Assembly: GCA_003024985.2 (NCBI GenBank)
Contig: PXIH01S0000625.1
Direction: 5' to 3' (one strand)
DNA: 16,643 nt
From: Euperipatoides rowelli
Lineage: Eukaryota > Onychophora > Udeonychophora > Euonychophora > Peripatopsidae
Under the pieces are notes generated by a model, which had not been told where the DNA came from, ran no database searches, and saw nothing but the letters and a program-made list of their open reading frames with translations. Both the position numbers and the translations under genes were made by a program. Shown piece after piece: positions 1-9,436 of this stretch (the first letter of the stretch is position 1; each line of letters starts with the position of its first letter).

Positions 1-855
1 TCATTCTTGATAAATCGTAGTCAAATAGTTAAACTAAGTGGTTCATCAACCTCACATGAATTTAACCTATCCAATGGAGTCCGTCAGGGGTCTGTATTGG
101 GAAGCATCCTTTTTTATTGTTTCAACTAATGACTGAACTAATGACTGACTTAATACATTCCACCCAAATTTAAATACATAGACGATTTATCTGTTGTCTG
201 TCATGGAGACAGAAAAGAATTGTAAGCTTTGGTTGATGATATTTTGAATCAGATCTGGATTCAATTCAATGTGGCATGTCAATCAATCTAGTCAAGTCTT
301 GCCTCATGGTTCATGACTTTACATTTGTCGACAAATATAAAGTTCTTAGCTTGGTTGTTCAAAGTGACCCAGTGGTCTATACATATTGACTTTATAACCA
401 AATATGCTTACAAAATTTTTTTATATATTATATAAACTTAAGAGATTAGGCTTGTCACTCAGAGCATTGATTATGGATTTTATTACTTATATTCGACCAT
501 ATATTGAATATGCTTCAACCGTTTGGTCAAATTCATTATCCATTCATCAAATTAAATTGTTGAAATGGTGCAGTTTAGAGCTTTAAAAATTATGACTGGA
601 AAATGGAATGACAACTATTCTTTATTACTCTCCATCACAAACTTAGCCTCACTACAAGAAAGAAGATCTCTCATATTTGATCAGTATGCACCTGTTTTAA
701 ATAAATTTCCAGTTTATTTACCAGATAAATGTAGCTCCATTTCTAATCATTATACCAGAAATNNNAATAAACTTTTCNTCTCATTTATCAGAACCAAAAG
801 ATATNCCACTTCAGCTATNCCAATGTTCATTAAATCTATTAACAGTAAATTATAG
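1..855 (+). pseudogene. Decayed LINE (non-LTR retrotransposon) reverse transcriptase, C-terminal half
   Basis: This is a broken reverse transcriptase of a Jockey/CR1-like non-LTR retrotransposon, which would have copied the element's RNA into DNA at a nicked target. Frame 1 carries GVRQGSVLGSILF (76-114), the RT block before the catalytic loop, and YIDDL (175-189), the YxDD active-site motif. Frame 3 carries MSINLVKSCLMVH (276-314), the following palm block. Frame 2 (404-583) carries the thumb-like IRPYIEYASTVWS. Frame 1 again (565-855) holds the typical end region (VQFRALKIMTG, then SLQERRSLI) and stops at 853-855. In-frame stops at 127-129 and 223-225 and at least three frame changes show it is dead. 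The 5' part is outside the window and no endonuclease domain is seen. Six unresolved bases (763-765, 778, 805, 819) lie in its tail. It faces opposite to GPD2. Family-level assignment is an inference; the RT identity is firm. Confidence 0.88.
124..147 (+). repeat. 12-bp tandem duplication inside the RT pseudogene
   Basis: The unit aactaatgactg occurs twice in direct contact (124-135 and 136-147), between the two conserved RT blocks. Both copies contain an in-frame TAA in the RT frame, so the duplication arose in, or helped create, an already dead copy. Confidence 0.85.
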
Positions 856-3418
856 CTCTGTTCTGTTTTAGCAATTTACCCACTAAAGATTTCATTTATC
901 CAGATGTTAACACCTTTGTTGACTGGTGATATATATATTTTTTGTTAATAATATGAATATCAATCGTTATAGTATCTTGAAATTTTGGGGATTTTTTATT
1001 ATTTTATTTCATGATGTAAAATATATATTGTATTTTTAAAAATAAGGAATTTGAAAGGGATTGCTGGTAGATAAAGAGGAAAAAAAAATTCAAATTACTA
1101 TAAAATTTCATTTGTTATTTTGGAAGATGACCATTTTATGGGCCAAATTTATGAAATTGATACAAAAAATGGTGATATGATGTTTTTAAATACTAAAAAA
1201 GTATTTTTTTGTCCGATTAATTAATGATTGCACATAGTCTTGAAAATTGATTTTATAAATGATCCCGCAATGGACTTGATATTTAAAAAAAAAAAAAAAT
1301 CTATAGCCTCTCGAAGATGGGCCATAATTAACCATGACATTTATTTTCCTACTATAGCGAATAAATAACCAAAATAAAATAGTCATATGACATTAAACAT
1401 TTACGTACAATGAATAAACGGGATATTGGCAATGTATTGACCGACAATGTAAAACTCTTCCCTTTTTGTTTTAACTTATCAGAAAACTGCTTTTAAATGC
1501 AAATTATAGAAATGAAAATGGGAATAGCTAAGGAAGATGACCATGATTGGGGGAGGGGGAGACAAAGGTTACTATCCAATGAATCTTTAGGATAATTAGA
1601 GATCAGAAATGCAAATTCAATGAAAATAATGATAGCACTAACTAGTATTTATTCACTATTCAACTTATGCAATAGTCCAGATGGTGACCAATTCAATTTT
1701 TTTTTAAAAACTGTAAATTAGAGATGTTTAATTAACAAAATGAAATACAGTTCCATTAATGGACTAGTTTTTAATTTCTATTTGTTTTATCCCTTAGGGG
1801 TCCAGAGATGTCTATATAATTCATATACAGTATGTACAGTATTTAAATCTAGATGAGAAATTTGTTATGCTTTATAATCATAAAAAAAGAAGTACTTTTT
1901 AACTGATCTGATTAGAGAGGCTGAATTGATTGAAAGTAATGGTATTTCAGAGAAAACACAGCATATAACAAAAATTGCTATAGCTTGTTTGAATTTAAAA
2001 TTTGGTTTAAATGAAACTGTACCTTGAAAATAGATAATTTCATATAAAAATAACAAACATTTGAAGCAGTTTTCTATAAGTGTTGACATAATAAAACATT
2101 GAAAACATATTGTGTAAATCATGGTAAAGGATGCATATTTCCTTAGCTCTTTTTTTTTTTTTTTTTACTTTTGTAAAATATTAAATGGCACATTTTTAAA
2201 TGAGGGAAATTAATTTCCTCCAAAAAAAAAAAAATTACATTCTTAAATGATTCAAATTTTGCATTTGACTAAGTCCACTCGAAACAATTTTTAAATATTG
2301 TGCATGCTAATAGGAGCAAGCAAACTGTGTTCTTACTCAAACTTGCAGGATGTTTTAAATTTACCCAAATTTTGTACAATGATTGTCATTTTTACAAAAT
2401 TTTGACTAAGAGCCCATACGTCCCTTAGTTAGGAGCAAGCTGTGGTCTTATTCTAGTGCAATACTTGATTTTCAGAAAATCAAAACAAAAATAAATAAGC
2501 TCTTAGTCTAGAGTGGACTCTCGTTTCAAAATTTTTCTGATACTTTACCAAAATTTTGAGAAAAAGTCAAAACAATCATCTAGACAAGAACAGTCTATTT
2601 CAATTTTTTCTTGACCAGTAAAGGTATTTTCTACAATCATGTGATCCAAATAAGCCAATTGGACAGTGTGCTATATGTATAGTGCATTAAATGATTGACT
2701 AACTTGGCATGGTTGTAAAATAAATACCAAGTTCTTATACAAGATGATTGATTTGCGGAATTGTTTTAAGATTGATTAAAGATTTATAAATGAGGCTCTG
2801 AATAGAAACGAAAATTAACATTCAAGGGAACAAGTTTAGGTTTTTAGTTAAATCATAATTATTTGCAATCATTTCTAATGAATTTGTTGATATGACCAAA
2901 AATAAACTTTTAAATTTGGTTCTAAATTTTTATCTCAAAGATATCAAGAAAATAATGAATTAAATTTTCAACTGATTTCTATAACAATAATTCTTTGCGA
3001 GGGTAGTCAATACAGAATCTACTATACAATAACGTATGTAAAGTAATTTCATTTATACAAGAATATTGAAACCCAAATTACATACTGTAACCCATATACA
3101 GTAAAAGTAATATTTAAAAAATCATAAATATCATGATTAAGCATGAAAATGTTGAAATAAATAATTAAACGGATGTTTGAATAAATCATTTCCGTGAATG
3201 CCAAAAATAAGTATTTGAAAACACATTACCAATAGCCCAGAAAAGAAACTATATACAATACAGAAAACTATAAAGCAAAAATACAAGGTTTTATAAAATT
3301 AAAACTGTAAATAAAATAAAAAACATCTATACAATATTAAAATAAAAAAAAAAAAAAAAACAAATATAACTATTTTTTTTACAAAACAAAATCACAAAAC
3401 AAAAAAAAATCAGTTCTA
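856..3418. other. AT-rich 3' flank of GPD2, no gene recognised
   Basis: About 2.5 kb lies between the LINE remnant and the GPD2 terminal exon. The first 150-200 bases may still be the LINE's 3' tail, but no clear end or target-site duplication is visible. The short reading frames here have low-complexity, AT-driven translations with no recognisable motif. Homopolymers include T17 (2150-2166) and an 18-base A run near 3343-3360. A perfect 14-bp palindrome, ggaaattaatttcc, lies at 2205-2218. If the near poly(A) signal of GPD2 is skipped, part of this stretch would be 3' UTR. Confidence 0.6.
2265..2440 (+). repeat. Diverged direct repeat with shared blocks
   Basis: Two blocks recur in the same order: ttgactaag at 2265-2273 and 2402-2410, and taggagcaagc at 2311-2321 and 2430-2440. 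The spacing differs (137 versus 119 bases), as expected for old, indel-damaged copies of one repeat unit. An inverted match, agtccactc (2272-2280) to gagtggact (2510-2518), brackets the pair. This could be an eroded interspersed element; the family is not recognised. Confidence 0.5.
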
Positions 3419-3424
3419 TTTATT
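3419..3424 (-). terminator. Predicted GPD2 poly(A) signal AATAAA
   Basis: On the minus strand the stop TAA (3429-3427) is followed by TT and then a canonical AATAAA. The next 20-60 bases of the transcript (about 3361-3410) are U- and GU-rich, which fits a downstream cleavage-stimulating element. Cleavage about 10-30 bases downstream would leave a 3' UTR of only some 20-40 nt. It is the only AATAAA I found on this strand between about 2100 and the stop. Other AATAAA hexamers on this strand (1648-1653, 1340-1345) would give UTRs of about 2 kb. Confidence 0.65.
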
Positions 3425-3426
3425 AA

Positions 3427-3543
3427 TTAAAGACCACCTCCGCTTCTATTGACAGAAGACATAGAAATCTTGTCATCAAATAAAGCTGCTGCTTTTGCCA
3501 GTCGGCTATGTGAAATTGCACCAGTCTTTACAGCGCTCATCAG
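3427..3543 (-). CDS. GPD2: GPD2 terminal coding exon: C-terminal tail and stop
   Basis: This last coding exon of mitochondrial glycerol-3-phosphate dehydrogenase has 38 codons plus TAA. The acceptor is a good pyrimidine tract ending TCTTTAG before CTG, and the exon enters in phase 0. It begins LMSAVKTG, directly continuing the EF-hand 2 helix (GEFLQ) of the preceding exon; animal GPD2 has the same LMSA junction. It continues ISHSRLAKAAALF and ends VNRSGGGL. Animal GPD2 proteins characteristically end in a short RS-x-GGL motif, with C at the variable position in vertebrates and G here. The tail lies on the intermembrane-space side of the inner membrane. The stretch between SRLA and the final motif is the least conserved part and looks shorter than the vertebrate tail. 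No other reading of this segment is plausible. Confidence 0.95.
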   Translation of the reverse strand: MMSAVKTGAISHSRLAKAAALFDDKISMSSVNRSGGGL

Positions 3544-3768
3544 CTAAAGAAAAAGAAAAATACTAATATCAGGAAATATAACAAATTAGTTTTAAGTCAT
3601 TCTTATCTAAGATACTTTTTAGTTATATTTGAGGACTCAACTTGCAGTTGTTCAATGCAAAAGTGTCTATATGGTAAATACACCATTTATTTTAAAGAAA
3701 AAAATATTTTGTTTATGTTTTTGTATCAGATGTATTTTTCACGAAAGGGTGATGTCCTCTTGAATCTT

Positions 3769-3817
3769 ATTTGTGATGTCAGGTCTCAATAGTTTGTGAG
3801 ACTTTGACATCATAAAT
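3769..3817. repeat. Imperfect hairpin around tgatgtca / tgacatca
   Basis: The arms are 3769-3788 and about 3796-3817. Each contains the 8-mer tgatgtca or its complement and a tctca/tgaga block, with a G/A difference and one bulge between the arms. The loop is about 7 bases. It lies close to the acceptor of the terminal intron. Confidence 0.6.
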
Positions 3818-5595
3818 GCTTTAAAAAGAATACTATAGTTTGAATGTTGTTATTCATGCCTAACCAAACACACTATCATTTCACTTCTCAACTTAATATC
3901 TCATCTTTCAAGGACAGGCTGAGTGGCCTTCAAATATTTGGTTCATTCATAGTGAGGTGATAACCATGTACTAGTGTGTCTGGCATGTTCCTCATTTTCC
4001 TGTACGGTATTGCAGAGATTCTACATACGGGCATAGACTTCTAGTGGTATGATATCAATGGACAACTAAGATTAAACAATTGCTGGTCAAATTTGTGATT
4101 ATGTACAGTATTTTGATTGAATAAAGAACTTAAACATTCACAATGACTATGTTTGGAAATTTCTAAGTGTTTTAATTTCAACTTTGAGATATTTATACTA
4201 GACAGATTTGATGTTTCTCTAAAATCTGTTGATATATAAATGATTATAAAAAGGAATCATTTTTACTTCAATAGTTCCTCTTGAAAGATATTAAAAAATA
4301 TTTGTACTTCTTAAACATTTATATGCAAAGCATATTAGCAAAAAAACAAATCACTTTTAACATGTGAGAAATATGCAGAAACGTCAGTCTTTTTATAAAA
4401 CTTTCTTGAAGACAAACAATTATTAACTTTAATAATTAGGAGTAAATATCAATATTTGAAAAATATCCTCAATCAGTATAAAAATATGACAGAAGGCACT
4501 TATTAATAAGGAAATGATCACTTTGAAGATTATACAAACTTTGTGTTACTCGAATTGACCAGGGACAATAGTAGGCTACCAAATTAATTTTCAACATGAA
4601 ATGGTTTAGATGAAAGTTGGCAGATCAGATTTTCCAAACAATACTTTTTGTATCACAGATGTTCCAATAATCCCTTTCTACAAAACATGAATTTCACTAA
4701 GATGATCCATAAACATACTTTAAACTTCCTAACGTTGACAACGGTATTTGCACACAATCTAGGCAATACATATATATGAACAGAATATAAAATATTTCCA
4801 TACAATAGCAGCTGAAAATATTCACAAAAAAATCAATCTAGAAACAATTCTAAAACAATTACTCGGACTCTTTAGTCTTGTATAAATTCAAGTGCAGCAA
4901 ACATGAAAACAAAATAAGTTTTTCCCCAGAACGCGACTTCTTGGTTATATGTCAATACTAACAAAATTATTATCTGAATCTCATCTAGAAATTAGATCGA
5001 CTTTATCAGGTAACAACCCATATATACTTTTCATGCAATGTTTTAGACTACTTATCTCTTCTTTCTTGCTAATTGTAATTAATACCAAATTCTATACAAG
5101 TTATACAACAGCCATCTAGGCTTATATTTAATAGAATGCAGAAAATATTAACTGTATTACCTCACATCGGTTGAGTCTTCTTGTTACACATAATTGTAAC
5201 TTTCACTTTTTTTAACGAATACTGATCAAAAACTTGATATCCCTAACCATACACAAGCTAAATTATCCCTGGTCTATTCATAAGTATTCTAAACTGAATG
5301 ATATAACTTTTTACATTGTTGCTTTCAACATGGCGTCAGGCAAGGGGAAGATTTCCCACTAAAAAGGTCAGATGATCAGGTGTCATTAAAATGGTAGCCC
5401 TCTAGTGATGTAAATTTGTTATTAAAATTATTTTGAATAAAATTGTAAAATTGGTGAACAAATATTATAACATAGATTATAAGTTGAAGAAAATGAAAAA
5501 TTAAACATATGACTGGTTCTCTTAACATATGGCTGAAGTGATAAGCCAATTTTTTTAATATTATTATTTCTTTACTAATTGTCAAATGAATAAAA

Positions 5596-5616
5596 GTGTG
5601 TGTAAAATACACACAC
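5596..5616. repeat. Perfect GT/CA inverted repeat
   Basis: gtgtgtgta (5596-5604) and tacacacac (5608-5616) are perfect 9-base complements around a 3-base spacer. This is probably a mutated GT/CA microsatellite foldback. Confidence 0.7.
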
Positions 5617-5650
5617 GAGATGGTTAGCTTATTTACAAACACATTCAACT

Positions 5651-5707
5651 AATTGTACAATTCCACAGCCATACTCAAGGAATTCTAGGACAAGCGCAAG
5701 CTCCTAG
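5651..5707. repeat. 12-bp palindrome plus short hairpin
   Basis: aattgtacaatt (5651-5662) is a perfect palindrome. Downstream, ctagga (5685-5690) pairs with tcctag (5702-5707) around an 11-base loop. Both are short and may be chance in this AT-rich DNA. Confidence 0.4.
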
Positions 5708-6370
5708 CGTATAATAATGAGTTAAGTAAAAGTGTCAAGATACAGTGGTTCTTGCCAAGAGTAAGATGCCAAAAGACAGAAGCAAACGTAACACCCTTTA
5801 TCCTAAAAGCTTATTTTTTTTTATATCGCCACAAAGCATGCAAACATGTAATAATTCACATAACTAATTAAAGCTAGATTCCATATCGTGAGGCAAAACA
5901 GCGGTTTTATTCGTCTCCATCTCACAGATGGCCAATTGATTGCAGCAATTACTATTAAATAGACTAAAATCACGAGAATAGAGAATGACACAAACTAACA
6001 CAGCCCTACCAAGCGTATAGAAATAATAAAAGATATAATTATCTTATTATATACAGTATATATTTTTGTTGTTGAAAAAAAAAATATTAAAAGAGGTATG
6101 AAAAATATATTTTCTAAGCAATAAAATGAAATTTAGAAATCTGTTCAACGTGTTAGTGAAGATCATGCATACACAAGGGCTGTTGTGGCTTTTACAGCTT
6201 GTATTTTTGAAAGACCCAGAACCAGGGCCCCCATATAGGGGGAGGTTGGTTGGGGCTATAGTCCTGGGGGCCAGGGGAACCCATGTGTGAACAAACTTCA
6301 TAAGAAACTACATAGTTATCACCAGGGTTGATGATGGGGGAAGGGTCGTAAGCATGGATAAGGACCTGTA

Positions 6371-6600
6371 GGCCCAGCAAAGGGCAACAAATTGTCCATA
6401 CAACTGAAAAAAAAAAGCTTTTCAAATTTTCACACACAAGTAATCTTATAGGCCTGAACAAAGGGCCCACAGTTCCATCAAAGGTAAACAAAACAACCAA
6501 ACAACCAAAAAAAAAAGGCTTATCAAATCTACATGAACACAGGGCCCTATAAGAAAAAAGCTTATTAAAAATATGGAATGGCCTGTGAGGCCCGATATGC
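6371..6600. repeat. Diverged ~101-bp tandem repeat units
   Basis: An A-run followed by gctt recurs at 6417-6420 and 6518-6521 (period 101), with similar flanks: caactg or caacca before the A-run and t(t/a)tcaaat after it, plus aggcc and caaaggg blocks upstream of each. A shorter third match is centred on 6560. Translations on the minus strand repeat the pattern too (FFFSVVW...CCPL and FFLVVW...CLPL), but this follows from the DNA repeat and is not evidence of a protein. The unit is more GC-rich than the surrounding intron. No known family is recognised. Confidence 0.6.
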
Positions 6601-7271
6601 TACTAATTAGTGACCAGAGTGTTTCACCCCCACAATACCCTGAGCTATCAGAAATGATATTTGGACACAAAGAGACTAAGAAACAAAATGTACTGAGAAA
6701 ACATATTTTTATTTTGAGATGAGATATATTTAATAATAGTAATACGGTAATATGATAGTATGCTCGTGATGAGATATTAAGATATTACACAAAACACAAT
6801 TACAATAATATGCTCAGAATAAGAAAAACAAACATTTGGTATGTGTATGCTGATTTTGTTGGATCATGATCATGGGGATGAGACTAAAAATATGATAAAG
6901 TTATTGCAGTAATAATTGAGGATAAGCAGAATTATTGAAATTACATTACCGGTATTTATTGCGTCTTCTCTTTCTTGTAAGGACAGTGAATGGCAACCTA
7001 ACTATTCATATGGGAAAATTATTATTGGCCAAGCACGGCTCTTAGTTAGACCGAGCAATGATAAGTTATTACTCCAACAGGCGTCTTGCTAAGCTAATGC
7101 TAATTTGCAGCCACACAGTAGGCTGAGATACGAATACTGGTATGGAAATATATACTAGGATTACCCTAGGCTGGATAACAGGGCTTAGCCCTGGCAGGAA
7201 CAAAATGTGGAACAGGGTCTATTTCCCTGGCTGATAAGCTGGTGGAATTGCTGGTTGAAGTCCAGAACAAA

Positions 7272-7309
7272 CTGATCCTTTGGCTTTTATAGTAGACCAA
7301 AGGATTCAG
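7272..7309. repeat. Hairpin 1 of a three-hairpin cluster
   Basis: The left arm ctgatcctttgg pairs with ccaaaggattcag, with one bulged base. The loop is about 13 bases. It is the first of three similar stem-loops lying end to end. Confidence 0.75.
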
Positions 7310-7336
7310 CAGGATTTTCTGAAACAATGGTCTTAT

Positions 7337-7388
7337 GGCTATTGGCTCTTTTTACCATAGAGTTGACCAATGATAGAGCCAATAGGCC
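7337..7388. repeat. Hairpin 2 of a three-hairpin cluster
   Basis: ggctattggctct (7337-7349) pairs with agagccaataggcc (7375-7388), with one bulged base. The loop of about 25 bases contains ttgaccaat, which could form an alternative inner stem with attgg. Confidence 0.75.
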
Positions 7389-7392
7389 TTTT

Positions 7393-7448
7393 GCCTTCCA
7401 TTTGGTCCGACTTTTTTTAGCGGTCTGAATAATAGGCCAAATGGAGGC
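7393..7448. repeat. Hairpin 3 of a three-hairpin cluster
   Basis: gccttccatttggtcc (7393-7408) pairs with ggccaaatggaggc (7435-7448), with two single-base bulges. The loop is about 26 bases. As in the other two, the stem holds a TTGG/CCAA core. Confidence 0.75.
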
Positions 7449-7490
7449 TTGGCCTCATGTTGGTGAAGAGATAGGTTCCTTTTGAGTCTG

Positions 7491-7600
7491 ACAGGAAGTG
7501 GTTGTTGGTTTGGATGTTTAGTGGGTGTTGGCAGGTAGGTTTATTGATGGTTGGAGTTTGTTAGGATGGTTGTTATTGTTGGTGTTTTTACTGCTTATTG
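7491..7600 (+). repeat. G/T-rich, C-poor low-complexity tract
   Basis: About 110 bases read almost entirely as G, T and A, with repeated gttgg, ggttg and gggtg words and hardly any C. This is strong strand asymmetry in an otherwise AT-rich intron. In the GPD2 transcript (minus strand) it becomes a C/A-rich tract. It directly follows the hairpin cluster and may be part of the same unrecognised element. Confidence 0.55.
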
Positions 7601-7693
7601 TTTATTTTTGCAAATGATTTGCTATGGACTACTTGCTTATTATTGATTACTGCATTCCTCATTACTGCTATTTTGACTCAGATAAAATAGTTT

Positions 7694-7732
7694 GTTTGAC
7701 TAATAAAAGTTTGTTTGGTTTATTAGGCAAAC
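7694..7732. repeat. 14-bp-arm hairpin
   Basis: gtttgactaataaa (7694-7707) pairs with tttattaggcaaac (7719-7732) at 13 of 14 positions, with an 11-base loop. An AATAAA hexamer is embedded in each arm, one on each strand. Confidence 0.7.
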
Positions 7733-8008
7733 CTTAGCTAAAGTTCTATTGTAGCAAGATATATTTGTGGACAGTTAATTATGTCTCATCACTAAAGTTA
7801 TTATGGAATCTTATCTCCTAATACAGCACACATATAAAATATTGTTGCACACACATACACATACAGAAATCATACAAATTTTTATGATGATAATAATAAA
7901 AAAACGTTCCAATATTGATAATGCTAATAATACAAAATGACAGCAACTCGTCTTCTTGTTTCTTCTGGGCAGGTTGCTGACTCATCTTCTTAGGATTATT
8001 ATTATTTT

Positions 8009-8040
8009 ACAACAGACAGGAATAATATACTGTCTGTTGT
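8009..8040. repeat. Perfect 11-bp inverted repeat
   Basis: acaacagacag (8009-8019) and ctgtctgttgt (8030-8040) are perfect complements around a 10-base AT spacer. Confidence 0.8.
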
Positions 8041-8131
8041 TATTAGTTAGAAACAATATTACAAATTAATATTATGCTAATAGCAAACTTTATTGTGATA
8101 ATAATATACAGAGTGTTGTTGTTGGAGTATA

Positions 8132-8159
8132 CATATAAGCTGGAGATACAGCTTATATG
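8132..8159. repeat. Perfect 11-bp inverted repeat with 6-base loop
   Basis: catataagctg (8132-8142) and cagcttatatg (8149-8159) are perfect complements around gagata. It sits about 90 bases after the previous perfect hairpin and just before a GC-richer 200-base block (8160-8360). That block holds a short minus-strand open frame with a CKFC motif and no recognisable family. Confidence 0.8.
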
Positions 8160-8443
8160 GAGGTGCATCTCCAAGTTATTATAGGCCTGCCTGGATTTCC
8201 AGTCCCGGGTCCCCGATTAGGAAGTGGGGGCCATGCCCAGAATCATGGATCAGATTCAGGTCATTTTCAATTGTGTAAAAATAGTCTGTCTTCCCACAAA
8301 ATTTGCACCTGGTCATTGTACATACAACAAAGTTATAATGGGATGGGGAATGATATTTGTCATGCATGCTGTTTATTAAGAATCAACTTTGTTAACTTCT
8401 GATTATAAGAGGTTTTTTGGAAATAATTCCATGCTATAGGTTG

Positions 8444-8456
8444 CCCCCCCCCCCCC
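8444..8456. repeat. C13 homopolymer
   Basis: Thirteen consecutive C on the plus strand, so G13 in the GPD2 pre-mRNA. It may be length-polymorphic or an assembly-length error, and it could form quadruplex-type structure. Confidence 0.9.
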
Positions 8457-9436
8457 TTCGCTAATACAAAAAATACTACTAGACTCCTTTTTTTTTTAAG
8501 GTAGTCTACAGTGGAACAAAAATAATTTAATTGATGCAATATCAGTGGCAAAGATAAAAGATTTTTAGTTTTGGCTATCATTTTACAAACTTTATTGCCT
8601 ACTTTTTTATTAACCTGATATCATTTTTTTTTTTTGGTGTTTATGTATCTGGATTAAATAGGATTGAGTTAAATTATATAGGAAAATAGATCAAAGCCTA
8701 ATTACAACCAACAGAACAGATTACCACTAAGAATAGGTGAACAAAGATAAAATGAAATCAAATGCTGCAAAAGGTGAGAAGAGGAAAGGCGGGTCATCTG
8801 TGTATAGAGATTGTTGTACTCTTAGTTTTTGGATTTAGAAATTTTGGAAAAATTTGGTATGGAAAATTAAAAGAAGCCATGAGATGAATAAAAGTTATTC
8901 AGGGTCAACGATTACATCTAAATAGCAAATGCAATAAATAATGATAGAAATTCTGTCAATACATTTACAATCAATACTATAGGTGGGTGGGGGTAAGTGG
9001 ATGGTACTAATAAAACTATCCCTTACTGATGTGAAAATTAGAATATTCAGATTGCACCTGAAAACTGAAACCCAACCAAAACTATCTACATTCAGCTAGT
9101 AACAAATGAGTTAAATAATGCAAATTTTAATGAGTATAATCTACATAATAAAATACTAATATGATGCATGGCACAGCAATTTCCATAAAGGCACTTTGGT
9201 AATCTATATAATAAATTAATGTGCACAAATGTTATTTCATGTTATCCAGGTGAAATTTTTTTTTTAAATATGCCATTGATTTTGTTACTATAGCCAAAAC
9301 ATTTACTACTGTATATTTGAAATAAAATATATAATTTTATTTCTTTACTAAAATGGTAAAAACAATATTAGAAGAAATAAAATATGCAATTTGTTTGTGG
9401 TAGAAAAGCAGAATAACTTAAATTGGCGTTGGGATA

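Noticed and set aside
1186-2122. Minus-strand open frames of 66 and 85 codons downstream of GPD2
   Set aside because: They are rich in F, I, K and Y from AT content and homopolymers, with no motif, splice context or start-site evidence.
3343-3360. A-run near the gene end as a retroposed poly(A) tail
   Set aside because: It lies just past the stop in the gene's own U-rich downstream region on the minus strand, and no target-site duplication or processed-gene sequence is next to it.
5376-5648. 90-residue minus-strand open frame
   Set aside because: The translation is AT-driven (I, F, N, K, Y rich) with no motif and includes a GT/CA hairpin; it looks like chance.
6047-6670. Overlapping minus-strand open frames of 74-102 residues with hydrophobic stretches
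   Set aside because: They sit in a diverged tandem repeat inside an intron and mirror the DNA period. The frames overlap each other, and no splice sites or family motifs support a protein.
7272-7448. CRISPR-like spaced repeats
   Set aside because: The three hairpins differ in sequence, spacing and loop length, and the window is eukaryotic; there are no identical direct repeats with regular spacers.
8157-8402. Plus-strand open frame of 81 codons
   Set aside because: Its composition follows the GC-richer block, it starts inside a hairpin, and no motif or neighbouring exon supports it.
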